From Trebouxia sp. TZW2008 (taxonomy: Eukaryota; Chlorophyta; Trebouxiophyceae; Trebouxiales; Trebouxiaceae): DNA of 64,000 nucleotides. Location of the stretch: positions 1 to 64,000 of the forward strand of contig BDIU01000085.1 in the NCBI GenBank assembly GCA_002118135.1, read 5' to 3'. A program made the position numbers and the translations under genes. Shown here one piece after another: positions 14,601 through 25,758 of this stretch (position 1 is its first letter; each line of letters opens with the position of its first letter). The notes beneath the pieces are model-generated. The model ran no database searches, was not told the DNA's origin, and was given only the letters and a program-made list of their open reading frames with translations.

Positions 14601-17600
14601 AAGCAGCAGAAGGTACACATGCCCAGTGCTGTCATGCAAGTACGTTGAACATGCAACGAGACCCCCTGTGATAACAAGCTTTGCGACTGGCAATTTGAAG
14701 CCAGCATTTGCTTTGGCAGGCATACATACAGGCTTTTGGATTAACACCAAACACCTCTCAGTTGGACTGTGTCAAGATGTTCTGCCGACCTTGCAGAATG
14801 CTCAGTGGAACCTTTCATGGCATTTGTTTCGAACAGAATCTTGCAGAAGCTAGACCTGTTTGCAGCAGCTGCCGTTGAGCTGTGGCATTGCTTGCAGCTG
14901 GAAGTCTTCCAGAAGGCTTTCAATGGATTGGACATTGACCTGCGCAACAGCTCTGAAGCCCGGGCGGAGCTGCTGCTGCGCTGTGATGAGCTGCAAGACG
15001 CTCTGTGGGCGGTGTGCGACCAGCGTATGACCGACAATGAGGCCCAGCTGCGCACACTCAAGTAGGTCATCTGCCTTGCAACACCTGCCTGCTCAGAAGC
15101 AAGTCAAGGAAGGCATGTAGGCAAAGCCAGGCCCTCACGCTGCCCTCTTGCGAAGCCTACTATGTGCTTGTCACTGCCACCCCACTTTCTCACTGTACTG
15201 TCTCTGTCCGTGTTGACGTGCCGCAACAGGCTGCTATCTCTTTGGTGTCATTGACCACACCATTGATTGCATAAGCCATTTGCCTCCTGAGCATAGCAAG
15301 CGCTCACAATCAAGCTAGAGCTCAACTTGATGATGCATGGTGTCATGGGGAACAACGCTTTCACTAGGTGCCTGATTCTCGTCTCTGTGACACAGGGAGG
15401 ACACATTCCTGAAGGAGCATGCAGGGCTCGTGGCAGTGGCCACCGCTCAGGCTGTGCAGCTGGAGCTGGACCGCTGCTGCCTGGCCACTTCCCTGCTGAC
15501 AGCCACCGCCAGGGCTCACTGGGGGCTGCCCTGCACCCTCACTGCCCCCAGCCCTCCAGATGTCATGGCAGCTAACCCACCTGATTCCATCAAGGCAAAG
15601 TTTGAAAAGCAGGTAAGCTTGGTGTACCTGCTTCATGCTGTGCTTCTTCAAAGCTGAATCTGCAAAACGTGGTCAATGGTTCTCACAGTCCTTTTAAGGG
15701 CCTGCTTGCTTCTGCTCATGTGCAGCTGGTAACTGTTTGTACGCTTGCAACCAGAGCAACTGAGGTTCAGACATGTACACACACTATCCGCTTAATGACG
15801 GCGCAAATAATATTTTGCATAGCATGCTCAGCATGTGCACATGGCGCTCTCACGGCTTCATATATATATACATTGTGTATGCTTGGCCCTGCAGACAGCC
15901 ATGTCCTTCCCAGACTGGGTAGCCCCTCTGGACAAGATGCTGCCTGAGCTGGCCAGTGCTGTCAAGTATGCCTTGGCTGCTGCCGCTGTTGAAATGGAGC
16001 GACTGCAGCCTGCTGCTGCACAGAAGGGCAAGCCTGGGGCCAAGCCCGCCCTTGCCCCAAAGAAGCCAGACCCCAAACAGGGCACTGACAAGGTGACGCT
16101 CACAACCCAAGTCAGACTGTGAACAGATACTGCAGCAGAGTAAACTCACAAGCAACTTTGCAGCTTTGATGCTGCCTATGGGTACCTCCATGTTGCAAGC
16201 AGCTTCAAACTGCCTGCATCAGCACAGTCACCAGTGAAACCTCATTAGCTGCAGGGCGTGAGGGTTGCATAGTATCAAGCTGAGTTTTTGTATGTGGAGC
16301 CACAGAGTGATTCAGCATTCTTTGTTCGCCGTGCTTGACCAATGCCTTATGCTTCAGGGTGAAGCAGAAGATGAGCGGGCAGTGGCAGCAGTTGCAGAGG
16401 AAGCGGGGGCAGGGGTCAAGCGGGAGGCTGCCCTGTTGACTACCCGCCTGCGCCTGCTGGCCAGCCATGCCCTGGTCAGTCTCTTAGTCCTCCTGCTGTC
16501 CTTGCGCTGCTTGTGTTACTGGTGTCTGCAATACACTGCTTTGCCCATGAGCTGTATGCTGTGCTTAGCAAATTGACGTGGAACTCAGTGATGGTGCGCT
16601 TGCATTTGCATGTTGCACAGTATTCTTTGTTCTTGCTGGATGGCTGACTGGTCAGAAGGATGACTCCCGAGCAGGTGCAAGACACTGAGTCTGCACTTCT
16701 CTGTGATGCTGCCACCCCTGGCAAAGGCATGTGACTTGCACAAGAGCTCAACTGCTTGCCTGGAGTCCCTGGCACTTGAGCAACTGACCTGTGCTGACTG
16801 CTGACATGCAATCAGCTGCTGTCTTTTCAGCACCTGATTGTCACCTACTGGTGCGGCATATGCACTACTTTTGCAAAGCTGCTAACTCATGCTGCCGTGA
16901 GGGGTGCAGGAGATGGTGGGTGACATGGATGATGTGGAGCAGCGCAGCTGGGTTCGCCTGGCGGACTGGAGCAAGCAGCGCTTCCATGCTGAGTGCAGCG
17001 CTGTGTCTGCCCTGCACAGGCTGGCCTCCCAGGCCGCCTTTGCCGCCCAGCCCCTGCCCTTCCAGCTGGACTTGCAGGTGCCCCTCTCCCCCTGCGAATC
17101 CTCCAACCCCTTCTCCTCCCAGCTGCGCCACATGTCTGCATTTTTCGATGTCACCTATGCTGCTGTGTGTTTATGGTGTCGTTGCCAGCTTCTGGAGCAG
17201 CGGTATGTTCACCTGCGGCAAGTTATGGATTGTTTTCCTTGTGTGTGTTGTTGCATGGTGTTGTGGAAGCTTTCTGAAGGTCATGTGCTGATGCCTACTG
17301 CTCAGCTAGCGTGAGAGCTTTTGAACTTTCGCTACCATTTGTTGTGGCGTGACACCTATCGACAGTTTACCTGAGTGCTTTCTGCTCAACAAAAGTGTGC
17401 TGCTAAGGGCGGTTGGGCGTACTCAGCATGCACCATGTGCACAATTGAGTTATGCTTGGTGACTGGTACATGTGCAAGGCAGCATCTCGTCACATGCCTG
17501 ATTTAATAACATTCACCATGTGTTCATGAGGTGATTGCTGCAGGGCGAAGAGCTGGTGATTGATGAGAACACAGCTGCCATAGAAGCAGAGGCGCCACGC

Positions 17601-19749
17601 CAGCTGGCACCCCTGGCTGACCCCCCTGCCACCCGAGGTGCCACCCCTCATTTACATGCACGCTAGCTTTTGTATCCTTTCTGCAAATGTCACACACCGT
17701 TGTGGCTCTGTCTGTGCAGCGTAAAGTTGAGCACTGTCTCAGTTGCCGGACCTGTGGCTTTGTAGCAAGTGCATCTATGCCAGCAGCTACACTACTTACT
17801 GTACAAAATGACTGCGCCGGGTGCAAAGACAATGCTTCTTGTATTAAATTCACTGGTGGCACTGCAGTCAGAACGCAGTGTCAACCTCCCATATTTATTG
17901 TCCTCACAACAGCGTTGCCTTGTCTATTCAGCGTATTCCAAGTGATTCCCATGCAAGTGTGTGATGCGTGTGTACAGATGCTTTGAGTTGGCAACAGCTG
18001 ACTGTGCTGACAAGGGCATTCAAGGCAGCCAGCAGCAGCAGCAGCCTGCTGGTTTCAGAGGCAGCGGAAGTCATGCTGAAAGCTGGCGCCACTGTACCTG
18101 GGCTTACATTTCCTTGGAAGGTCAGTTCACAATTCCTTTATGTTAAAGACAAGCGACTGTTAACGCTGTGTTGGCTCTTGGGCTAAAGGCTCAGTGTGCA
18201 TAACAGCACTGTGCAGTTGGCACGCTTGTCAAGCTTGATTTGGGCAGTGCCAGACGAGCTGACGGAAGCGTGCCTCCCTCAGAAGATGACAATGGGCTTG
18301 TCTGTGCAGTGCAAGCTTGCCTGCACATCTATTTGAGGTAACTTGCTCACTTTGTAACAGGCAGCTGATTACATCAGACCATGCCTATCTATGATGTGCA
18401 GAAGGTCAATCACAATTCCAACATGTGCTGCCGTGCAGGACGCAAGCCTGAGCGGCATGACAGATGCGCTGCAAATTCTGGACCCCTTGCACACGGCCTA
18501 CTTGCAGTGGCCCCACCTGCTTCGCAGCCTGCTAGCCCAAGCTGTGCCTGCCGTGCTGCCAGCCTCGCCTGCACAGCTGCTGCACCTCAAGCACAGCCTC
18601 CAGCAGGCTGACAGCGATGCAGACGGGCTGCTGACCCAACCTGAGTGGCTGTCAGTGGACATTGCATCCCTGTTGACAACCAGTGCAGGTGCATCAGCAG
18701 CTACAGACGTGGCATCAGCAGCTGAAGCAGATGCTGGCAGCAGTGGCACAGATCCAAACACTGCCTCTGCTCCTGATGCAACTGATGTGAGCAGTCAGGA
18801 GCAACAGGCAGCGCAGGATACGCCTAAGGCTCAGAGCAGTAGTGAACAGGCAGCATCGTCTGACAAGACAGCTGAGGATCTGAAGCAGCTGCTGTTTGAA
18901 GTACTGAAGATCAATAGTGATACAGAGGAGGTCATTAGTGCGGATGGCGTGTTGCTGTATCTATGTGGTGACACAGATGGTAGAAGTGGGTTGCGCAAGG
19001 CCTTTGCTGTGCTTGCTGGCGATGAGGCTGCCAGTCAGGTGCAGTAAATTCTCCTCACAATGACTGCACTGGTCAGCAAGAAAAGCTACTTTCATGTCGA
19101 ATTGCCCTGACTAAGGACACCATCACATTCAAGTTGCGGTGGCTGGTTCTAATTGCAATGTTCTCACAATGACAGCAGCCCTATACTGACTGTCCATGAA
19201 TCAAGAATTTGCTGTGTGTTCAAATGCAGCACACAGCATGGGTTGGGCAGCAGCATGCACTGCCAGCTTGAAGACTATGCATCAATATGGTTATCACGTT
19301 GAACATGGACTGGCATCAACAGACTGATTGTGCCATGCTGCAATGCAGGCAAATGAAGAACAACTCATCAGATTGCTTGGGGTGTCCGAGGCTGCAGGCA
19401 TGACCTCCATACAGGTACGCTGATCTAATATGTCTGTGTCAGAGAGTACGCTTTTGCTTGCTCAGCTTCTGTCACAGCATGCCTATGCAGCGCTGACACA
19501 TGCACTGATGTATGCTGAATCAGCTGTACAATTTTGGGTCACATGGCGGATTGGCAGCGACTCGTCAGTGCTGTCAATAAGGAACAGCATGTTGGTGTGC
19601 AGGACATTCTTGAGGCACGACAGGCAGGTGGCATGACGCTTGAAGAAGTCATGTCACTTGAGAACGACGAAGAAGGTCGTACGCTCGTGCACACAGCATG
19701 CAGTCTGCACGCTATTGCACAGCTAAGCTTGACATCTAGCACAAACTGA
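5646..19749 (+). CDS. SPEF2/CPC1: Central-pair protein CPC1 / sperm flagellar protein 2 homologue, about 25-30 exons
   Basis: Large scaffold of the C1b projection of the ciliary central pair. The start is MTALLKEWLVEDLKIKSP (exon 1 5646-5717). Exons 2-3 (5780-5923, 6025-6251) complete an N-terminal calponin-homology-like domain with SGFVFGEILH and PTLQKLGIQL, as in SPEF2. Charged coiled-coil exons follow (about 6331-8850). An adenylate-kinase-like domain has a P-loop GGPFSGKT (exon 9463-9690), GYVLDGFP (11158-11326) and the LID segment RVDPQTGRVYHLDF (about 11740-11898). Ala/Gln-rich coiled coils follow (12316-14000). One canonical EF-hand loop, DSDADGLLTQPEW, begins at 18610. The C-terminal exon ends at 19749. 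The intron after the P-loop exon (9691-9930) has a GC donor. Domain order matches Chlamydomonas CPC1 and vertebrate SPEF2. Many inner exon limits are approximate. Confidence 0.88.
8517..8668 (+). repeat. 75-base tandem duplication across a CPC1 3' splice site
   Basis: Two near-identical units (about 8517-8591 and 8592-8668) each contain the sequence before the acceptor, the GCATGCAG acceptor and the first bases of the exon (GGRATGAAAGAACAGTAT). The downstream copy leads into the open exon (EMKEQYEAAHQEQ). The upstream copy is a ghost exon start with an intact AG. Confidence 0.85.
10755..10800 (+). repeat. (CTGTG)n microsatellite in a CPC1 intron
   Basis: Tandem TGCTG/CTGTG pentamers run just downstream of the exon ending near 10747. 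Confidence 0.85.
11003..11150 (+). repeat. Degenerate dispersed-repeat copy (MITE-like family) in a CPC1 intron
   Basis: Carries the family landmarks CACTGGTCACCAAGAAAAG, GGTGCCATTGCAGTCA and GTCCTTACATTGAAAG in the same order as copies near 31025 and 59060. It abuts the acceptor of the exon at 11158. Confidence 0.55.
17780..17910 (+). repeat. Degenerate dispersed-repeat copy in a CPC1 intron
   Basis: Contains AATGACTGC, GGCACTGCAGTCAGAACGC and ATTGTCCTCACAA in the same order as the other family members. More decayed than the copy near 31025. Confidence 0.4.
19055..19180 (+). repeat. Degenerate dispersed-repeat copy in a CPC1 intron
   Basis: Contains ACAATGACTGCACTGGTCAGCAAGAAAAGC followed by a CTAAGGACA segment, matching the first half of the family at 31045-31100. 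Confidence 0.4.
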
Positions 19750-19811
19750 AACTGTATACATGGCTGTTGCCTGTCACAAGGGTGTCAAATGTGCAGAGTT
19801 ATCATGTCAAT

Positions 19812-21041
19812 CTATTTGTAAATTCCTGTCAACAGATGCCTAAACACAAACGCAATGATACATGACATCGTTTGCAGTGCAAGAATCCTGACACAAAGCT
19901 GCTTCTCTGTGCAAGGCCCAAACACTTGCAGCATGAGATTGACCAGGTTCCAATTAGGGGTGGCATGCAACAAGTTTGTGGCAGGGTCATAAGTTGGCAG
20001 CCTATGCCTGGGACAAGGGACCCACTTGAAAAGCTGGGGAATTGAGTAAACAAAGTTGAATATCTGGGGAACCAAAAACAAAAGCAGGGTCTCTCCTTGG
20101 TGCCCTAAGATACCTGCTACAGCAATTGACATGCCTGCAAAGTAAGTGAATGTGTCCCCAACAAAGACCTGAGAGGGATACCAATTGAACACCAACAGAC
20201 CTAACGTTGTTGTTGCAAGAGGCAGCATCAGGTATGCTGAAAACAGATGACCATCCCGTGCAGCAACATGCTCAGTACCAAGCCTGGCTAGCTCAGTCAG
20301 ATTATGACACAAGACAGCACAGGCAATGATGAAAGTCTGTCCAGCCTCTAGACCATTGACGCCAGCCAAGATATTGATCGAATTGGTGCAGAAGATGGTA
20401 AGCATGACCATGTAAAGCTGGTAAACTGGTCCTAAGTTCAGTAGATCAGGCAGGCCTGCCACTCCCCTCAAGGGCTTGGGAATGACAATGCTAGTGCCTC
20501 CTGAGTATGCCACTAACAATGGCAAAGAGGCTAAAGAAGGCAGAAGCAGTTTCACTCTCCAAGGTATGTCCAGGACATCATCCGCAAATCCAAGAAACAG
20601 CATGAAGCATATTGTTGCCAGAGCTGCGTTGTAATCCACCAGCCATGCTTCAGTAATGCTTTGCTTGGCGACGATCTTGTGACTGGCGCCATTCCATCCC
20701 CGATGCAGAAGTGAGGCCGCGTCGTAGTAATGCAGCTGCTGGAACAGAATAATGCATACGAGAAAAACAATGCCTGATGCCAGCCCCAACGACTCAGGAA
20801 TCTGTTTGTCGCCTGCTTCGGTGCCTCTCTTGTTGATATCCTTGCCGAAGAGTCCTCGCCTCAAGGTGTACCATTTCAGCAATGGTATAACGCGCTTGGT
20901 CACTTGAAATCCAGCCAGGCTCACGAAAGCTGAGACCAGGATCGACCACCAGGTGCGGGCGTCATTGATTTTCAGAAGTGCTGCAATGCATGGCGCAAAG
21001 CCCAGCAATGCCAGTATGATGACATCGCGTGGTGTTCTCAT
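19812..21041 (-). CDS. ALG7: UDP-GlcNAc:dolichyl-phosphate GlcNAc-1-phosphotransferase, single exon
   Basis: First committed enzyme of N-glycan precursor assembly in the ER membrane: transfers GlcNAc-1-phosphate from UDP-GlcNAc to dolichyl phosphate. The 409-residue uninterrupted frame is the usual family length. Landmarks in order: RRGLFGKDINKRGT near residue 63-77, IPESLGLASGIVFL near 82-95, GFADDVLDIPWRVK near 175 (the DD pair binds metal and substrate in this family), NSINILAGVNGLEAGQT near 240, VFVGDTFTYFAG near 295, and a CPRHRLP segment near 340. About ten hydrophobic segments agree with a polytopic protein. It converges on CPC1 with only 62 bases between stop codons. It is the only complete gene here without an intron. 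Confidence 0.95.
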   Translation of the reverse strand: MRTPRDVIILALLGFAPCIAALLKINDARTWWSILVSAFVSLAGFQVTKRVIPLLKWYTLRRGLFGKDINKRGTEAGDKQIPESLGLASGIVFLVCIILFQQLHYYDAASLLHRGWNGASHKIVAKQSITEAWLVDYNAALATICFMLFLGFADDVLDIPWRVKLLLPSLASLPLLVAYSGGTSIVIPKPLRGVAGLPDLLNLGPVYQLYMVMLTIFCTNSINILAGVNGLEAGQTFIIACAVLCHNLTELARLGTEHVAARDGHLFSAYLMLPLATTTLGLLVFNWYPSQVFVGDTFTYFAGMSIAVAGILGHQGETLLLFLVPQIFNFVYSIPQLFKWVPCPRHRLPTYDPATNLLHATPNWNLVNLMLQVFGPCTEKQLCVRILALQTMSCIIAFVFRHLLTGIYK

Positions 21042-21830
21042 TTGCGCTGCGAATGTCGGAGAATATGCCGGCAGCTGTGTTTAGTTGACCGCGGATATAA
21101 ATGCATGATCATTACACTTCTAGTGAGATTGCACATTTTGTGCAATCTCCACACTGTGAGCTGCAGTTAGCACGTTTGGACACGTGGCATGAATCGGCAG
21201 TTATCAAAGCGCAATCTTTGCAAACAAGCACTCACAGAATCCGTTGTTGGCTGTGGCAATTCACAAGCAGGCCATCAAGGACGCATGATCTGCTTGTGCA
21301 TGCTGTTGCCTGCTGTAGCTATGTAGCAGTACTAGCAGCCCTCAAATTTTTGCAACGGCTCCTTTCTACACGTAACGCAAGGGTACCAGAGTAGCAGGTG
21401 TGTACAGCTATAGCAGTTGAAGCTATACTTGCACACATGCTTGGTGAAGGGAGACTCAAGAGCAGACACACAAGGCACAAGGGGCTACACCAATCTAAAT
21501 CTGAGCTGGAGGGGTCATGAAGCCAAACATGTGGACAGCTGTGTCGTGGCCTTTCAGCCAGAAAGGGCGGCACGCAGTGCCATTCCCAGCAACAAATTCT
21601 TCATTGATTTATTGGACAACAAAATTCTGAATGAGGTCACCCTTGGAATGGACTGAACAGGCTACTGACTGTGCTGAAAAGCGCAATGCCATTTGGTGCA
21701 GGGTTGGGCGCCATGGACTAGTCAGTGCGAGTTTCCAATCGCTCACTGGAATAACAATACAAGCAGCAAGCTGCGCTCTCTGCTGATCTAACCCAGCCAT
21801 GAATGTGTCCAGAAATGCTGCTGCACATTT
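21042..21830. other. Intergenic: ALG7 upstream and RPAC1 downstream sequence
   Basis: ALG7 starts at the left edge and RPAC1 ends at the right edge; both are read leftward, so this interval holds the ALG7 promoter and the RPAC1 3' UTR. I see no further exon. Short open frames here have no family resemblance. Confidence 0.5.
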
Positions 21831-24752
21831 CTATAGAGACTCCAAAAGCTTGTCACACTTTGCTTCTAGAAGGTCAATTGCAGTTTCAAATAGCTCCTCT
21901 GGCTTTTGTCCTGCAAAATCAACACTGCATGAAACATCTTTGCGCAGCAGGCACAGCTGTACATAGAGTCTGTGTTATGCATGCTGTTACCATGTCACAC
22001 AGCCTGCAGCCTGTCTCGACACTTACCAGTTGACTCGATTGTCCAGAGAAAGTGCTCTTTGTGTTTTTGCAGTCTGAAATATTTTTGCCATGGTTGCTCA
22101 CCAGATAAGCGTCGTGCCTGCATGTAACAGGAACTGCATATGTCATCATGTGTCAATGCCATGATTCCTGCCATGCAATTGTCAAAAATTTGAGCAGGAG
22201 GCTTAATGCGCAATGGATGGGTCAGTACAATCATTCCACACAGTATTGCTGATTTGCAGCTGTTGATGGCAGTCATGCAGGTACGGCTGTGCACCTTGGT
22301 AAAGGCAGGACTGCAGCAACATCAAGAGATAAGAATCGCACCTTCTCTAGCAATTGCACATGCTCTCTTGCTGGGTTGGCCTTTGCTTTCTTCTTCTTGC
22401 CTGAGCCCACAACTTCAAACAGACCAGGGCACTCTCGTGCAATGGCATCTGCCTGCTCCCCAGTGATTGGCTGCGTCAGAAAGGAATCAGTTGTGTCAAT
22501 TCTGAATGAGGTTAGCAGGCCTCACTCACTGTATGAATCAACAACAACATTCACATGTAACAGGAACACATCCTTTGTGACCGACAACCTTCAGCAGCAG
22601 CTTGTGCTAAGCAATGGCTACAAAAAGACCTGCATACCTTCTGAGAATTGACAGGCCTCAAGCACTACATACATCACAACTTATGTGTGTATGCAGCACA
22701 AACAAGAAAGCACACCTTAGTGATGACAATCTCTGGCAGCAGCTTGTACCAAGCAGTGGCCACTGGGGACCATTTGGCATGCTCCTTACCCTGTCCTGCC
22801 ACCAGCAGGCAGCATATCAATCAAACTTGTCACACGATGGTGCATGACTCTCACGACAATATCACCACAGGCAGCAGCGATACATTCCAAGATGAGCACA
22901 AGCTGTAAAACTGGGTCTGAAGGCATGCAGCGTATCAGTCAAACTTGCCAAATCATGGTGAAAGAAAGCAGACAAAGGCGAGGCTACGCTGTCAGGTGTC
23001 ATGACGGGGGTCTTCATGAGCAGAGGCAGCTCGGGTTGAGTTGCATGAACCACACAACAACAGCACAACAGGCAACAGCCACCTAACAGGAGATGTTTTG
23101 AATGCAAGGAAACGTGTTTAACCAGCCACGCAATCCAGATCTGCACAAGCCAACAGAATGAACCTCAAGGCATGCAGGCCACAAATCGTATCTTGCCAGC
23201 CTGGCTTGTTGCACTCCAGCATGTTTATAGGCTGTTGTAGAGCTGCACAGCATACTCATCCAGTACCCATGCTGTGCAGTTCCATATCAGCCTATATCAT
23301 GCTTGAGTGCAACAAGTCAGGCTGGCAAGACATGACTTGTGACCCTGGTGGCTATGAAGCTCTTGGTGTCAGGGTGCTACAGCAGTCAGACTAACATGTG
23401 GCGCTTACCTTTGATGCAGTGTGCTTCAAGGTCTATGATCTGGCCAGGACGTAGCTTTGCAACCAGGATGTCCTCATTTACAGCTTTGACACCCTTGGGC
23501 AGCATTTGCTGCTGACCAACTGCAAATCTGCAACCTGTTTCATCAGGCATCTGACTACCCATTGGCAGGAAATGCAGATCCTTTGCGTACACTGCGCCAA
23601 AACATGAGCCAGTCAGCTCGTTATCAAGTTAGCAGGAACATGCAGCTCATACACCGTGGACAGGCAAATAAGACATGAGACGAGACAGAAGCTGCATAAG
23701 CACCAAGCTGCACCCTCCAAAGGGGATTCTCAAGAGTGCTCAGGAAAAGCAGTGTAGTGCAGTACTACTACAAGATGCATTCTATGGCAGCACAACTTTG
23801 CAAGAACACCACTTGACAATCTTCATGCACATCGCCAGACTTCCGGCTGCAAACATACTGTATCAGCAAGGCATTGGCAGTGGCAGCAGTGTGCAGCAGT
23901 GTGCAAGACGTGTACAGGCCCGCACCTCGATCATTGACCATTTGTGTACCATCACGACTGCATGCCACTTTCAATCTCAAGACAAATGTGTTCTTCTCAC
24001 TAGCTGCCTCTTCACCTGTACCAGGAACGAGGTGCACTAAGCGCTCACTCAATGACTGATTTGCAGCAAAGCAGTGGCATTGAGCAAAGCAGAGCCTGGG
24101 TTTGAGCTCACGTGTTTTGTATTCAAACAGGCCAGGATTTGCATCCAGTGGTATAAGACCCAATCTATGCGCAAGTACTTCATCCTGCAAAGCGAAAAAG
24201 CTGAGGGTGCTGTGAGCCAAGTGAATGCCTGGACGACATCTTGATCATGGGCTGCCTCTGTTGTAAGAGACTCCCATCATGACGCCTAAGGGCGTATACA
24301 GTAATTGTTTGCCCCCAAATAAGTTGCCCTTGCTTACCGTGATGATTGAAGTGTTGTTGACATAGAAGACATGCTCAATTGCCATCGTGGGTACTTCAGC
24401 AATGAGGATTCTCCTGAAGGCGTTTGCTATGGCAGGGTCAATTCCAACCATATCAAATTTCATGTCTAGGTCATCCTTTTGCTGTATTTTGATCCTGAAG
24501 TTCTCTACCCACTCCCGGAAATCCCAGGCATTGCTTATGCCCAAAGCCATATACATATTCGCAGACGTCGATGTCGATGTCTGCAAGACATGTTTTACGT
24601 TCTGGCCGCGAAAGCGTCTCGGGATTGGTAGCAATAAACGGCAAACAGCTCACGTGGTAATTCAAGTCTGGGCCGCAGATCACTTGCGTCCGCTGCGTCT
24701 CCATATGCTCCGGCAACTGCCGACTAGAGCCTGCTACACCGGCGGCAGGCAT
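21831..24752 (-). CDS. POLR1C: DNA-directed RNA polymerases I and III subunit RPAC1 (AC40)
   Basis: Alpha-like subunit shared by RNA polymerases I and III; with AC19 it nucleates assembly. Exon 1 24752-24654 (33 codons; LPEHMETQRTQVIC, as in plant homologues). Exon 2 24580-24338 contains DMVGIDPAIANAFRRILIAE, the alpha motif. Exon 3 24184-23926 begins DEVLAHRLGLIPLDANP. Exon 4 23591-23409 has NEDILVAKLRPGQ and IDLEAHCIKGK. Exon 5 22795-22716 has KEHAKWSPVATAWYKLLPE. Exon 6 22470-22342. The last exon, 21910-21831, completes STG/QKPEELFETAIDLLEAKCD and stops at TAG. Phases agree across exons 1-6. One or two short exons between 22342 and 22035 could not be placed exactly. An in-frame ATG at 24788 would add 12 residues. 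Divergent from DUSP12. Confidence 0.94.
22576..22640 (-). repeat. Ghost copy of RPAC1 exon 5 end
   Basis: On the minus strand this intronic stretch repeats the SPVATAWYKLLPE-coding part of exon 5 (22795-22716) with many changes, including loss of the GT donor. It lies on the 3' side of the exon. Confidence 0.65.
22795..22990. repeat. About 110-base imperfect tandem repeat in an RPAC1 intron
   Basis: Two units share AGGCAGCATATCAATCAAACTTGTC and AGGCATGCAGCGTATCAGTCAAACTTGCC cores, followed by an ATGGTGNAWGA segment. Confidence 0.6.
23179..23342. repeat. Long near-perfect hairpin (fold-back element or hairpin RNA) in an RPAC1 intron
   Basis: Left arm 23179-23253 and right arm 23269-23342 are inverted copies of about 75 bases with roughly a dozen mismatches and one single-base gap, separated by a 15-base loop (23254-23268). 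The core TCTTGCCAGCCTG...TTGTTGCACTC is almost identical in both arms. It sits in the intron between exons 4 and 5. It could be a MITE or the precursor of small RNAs. The sequence shows the structure; the function is inference. Confidence 0.8.
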
Positions 24753-25074
24753 CTTGTGTGAACCTGTGAGATGTCGACTGCGCTCCAAGATGCGGTCGGA
24801 CTAAGGATGAGATCAACACCCAAAGGATGTGGTCCAATGGGCCTGCCGTTGTCCGCAGGCGCGTATTGCAATTGCTGCAGTGCACGAAAAGGCCTAACGC
24901 CAATCTGAAACGCCACTTTTTAACGCATACCATGTTGACGGGGAGAGCTTGCGCTCATTGACGCTCCTTGACGCACGCGCCACCAATCGGTCGATTTCTG
25001 GACGCTGGTATTGCTGTCGACGATTTGCTGTGTGATCGCCTTCTGACGGACCTGGTTGCTGTCGATCAAGCAGC
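24753..25074. promoter_or_regulatory. Shared promoter of RPAC1 and DUSP12
   Basis: 322 bases lie between the two divergent start codons. It is GC-richer than flanking introns and contains one CCAAT box (24983-24987, ACCAATCGG). No TATA box is evident. Assignment rests on position. Confidence 0.45.
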
Positions 25075-25644
25075 ATGTCAAGTGGCAGTCCTGCTTGCGA
25101 GATCCGCAAAGGTACGCGCAGCCAACCCGCATTCTGCACCCCTCAGCAAATCGCTTTGGCGCGGCCCTTGTGGCTGACAGGCATCAGTGTTCCAAAAGGT
25201 ACTGCTGCAAGTGCTTGTGCTGCTGGCAGGGCTTTACATAGGAGGCATTGTGGGTCTTGATACTGTGTCCGACCTTGGCATCACCCACACATTGGTGAGC
25301 AGCATATTCAGCATTCAAGATGTCGCCAAGGACTGCAATCTGCACCCTCGTTTCACCCAGACATATGTGTGGAGCTGGTTGCAACTGTTGCTCAGCTGTT
25401 GTTGCAGAGCGTAGTAAATGACATGCCAGAGCTTGCCACAAGAATGTACAAGCTGTCAATGAAGCATTACCTGATTGACATAGCGGACATGCCAGAGGCA
25501 AATCTGCTACCGTACTTTCAGCCTGCAACGATGTTCATCAAAACGGCCTTGAGCAATGGTGGCAAGGTGTTTGTACACTGCCAAGCGGGTGTGTCAAGAA
25601 GTGCCGCTGTGAGTCGTGCTGGGCCTTGTCTGAGCTGCTGCTGC

Positions 25645-25703
<59 letters not shown>

Positions 25704-25721
25704 TTGCTGGTGCTGCTACTG

Positions 25722-25758
<37 letters not shown>

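Noticed and set aside
14061..14750. 229-codon leftward open frame
   Set aside because: Antisense to CPC1 exons; composition and lack of motifs mark it as a shadow.
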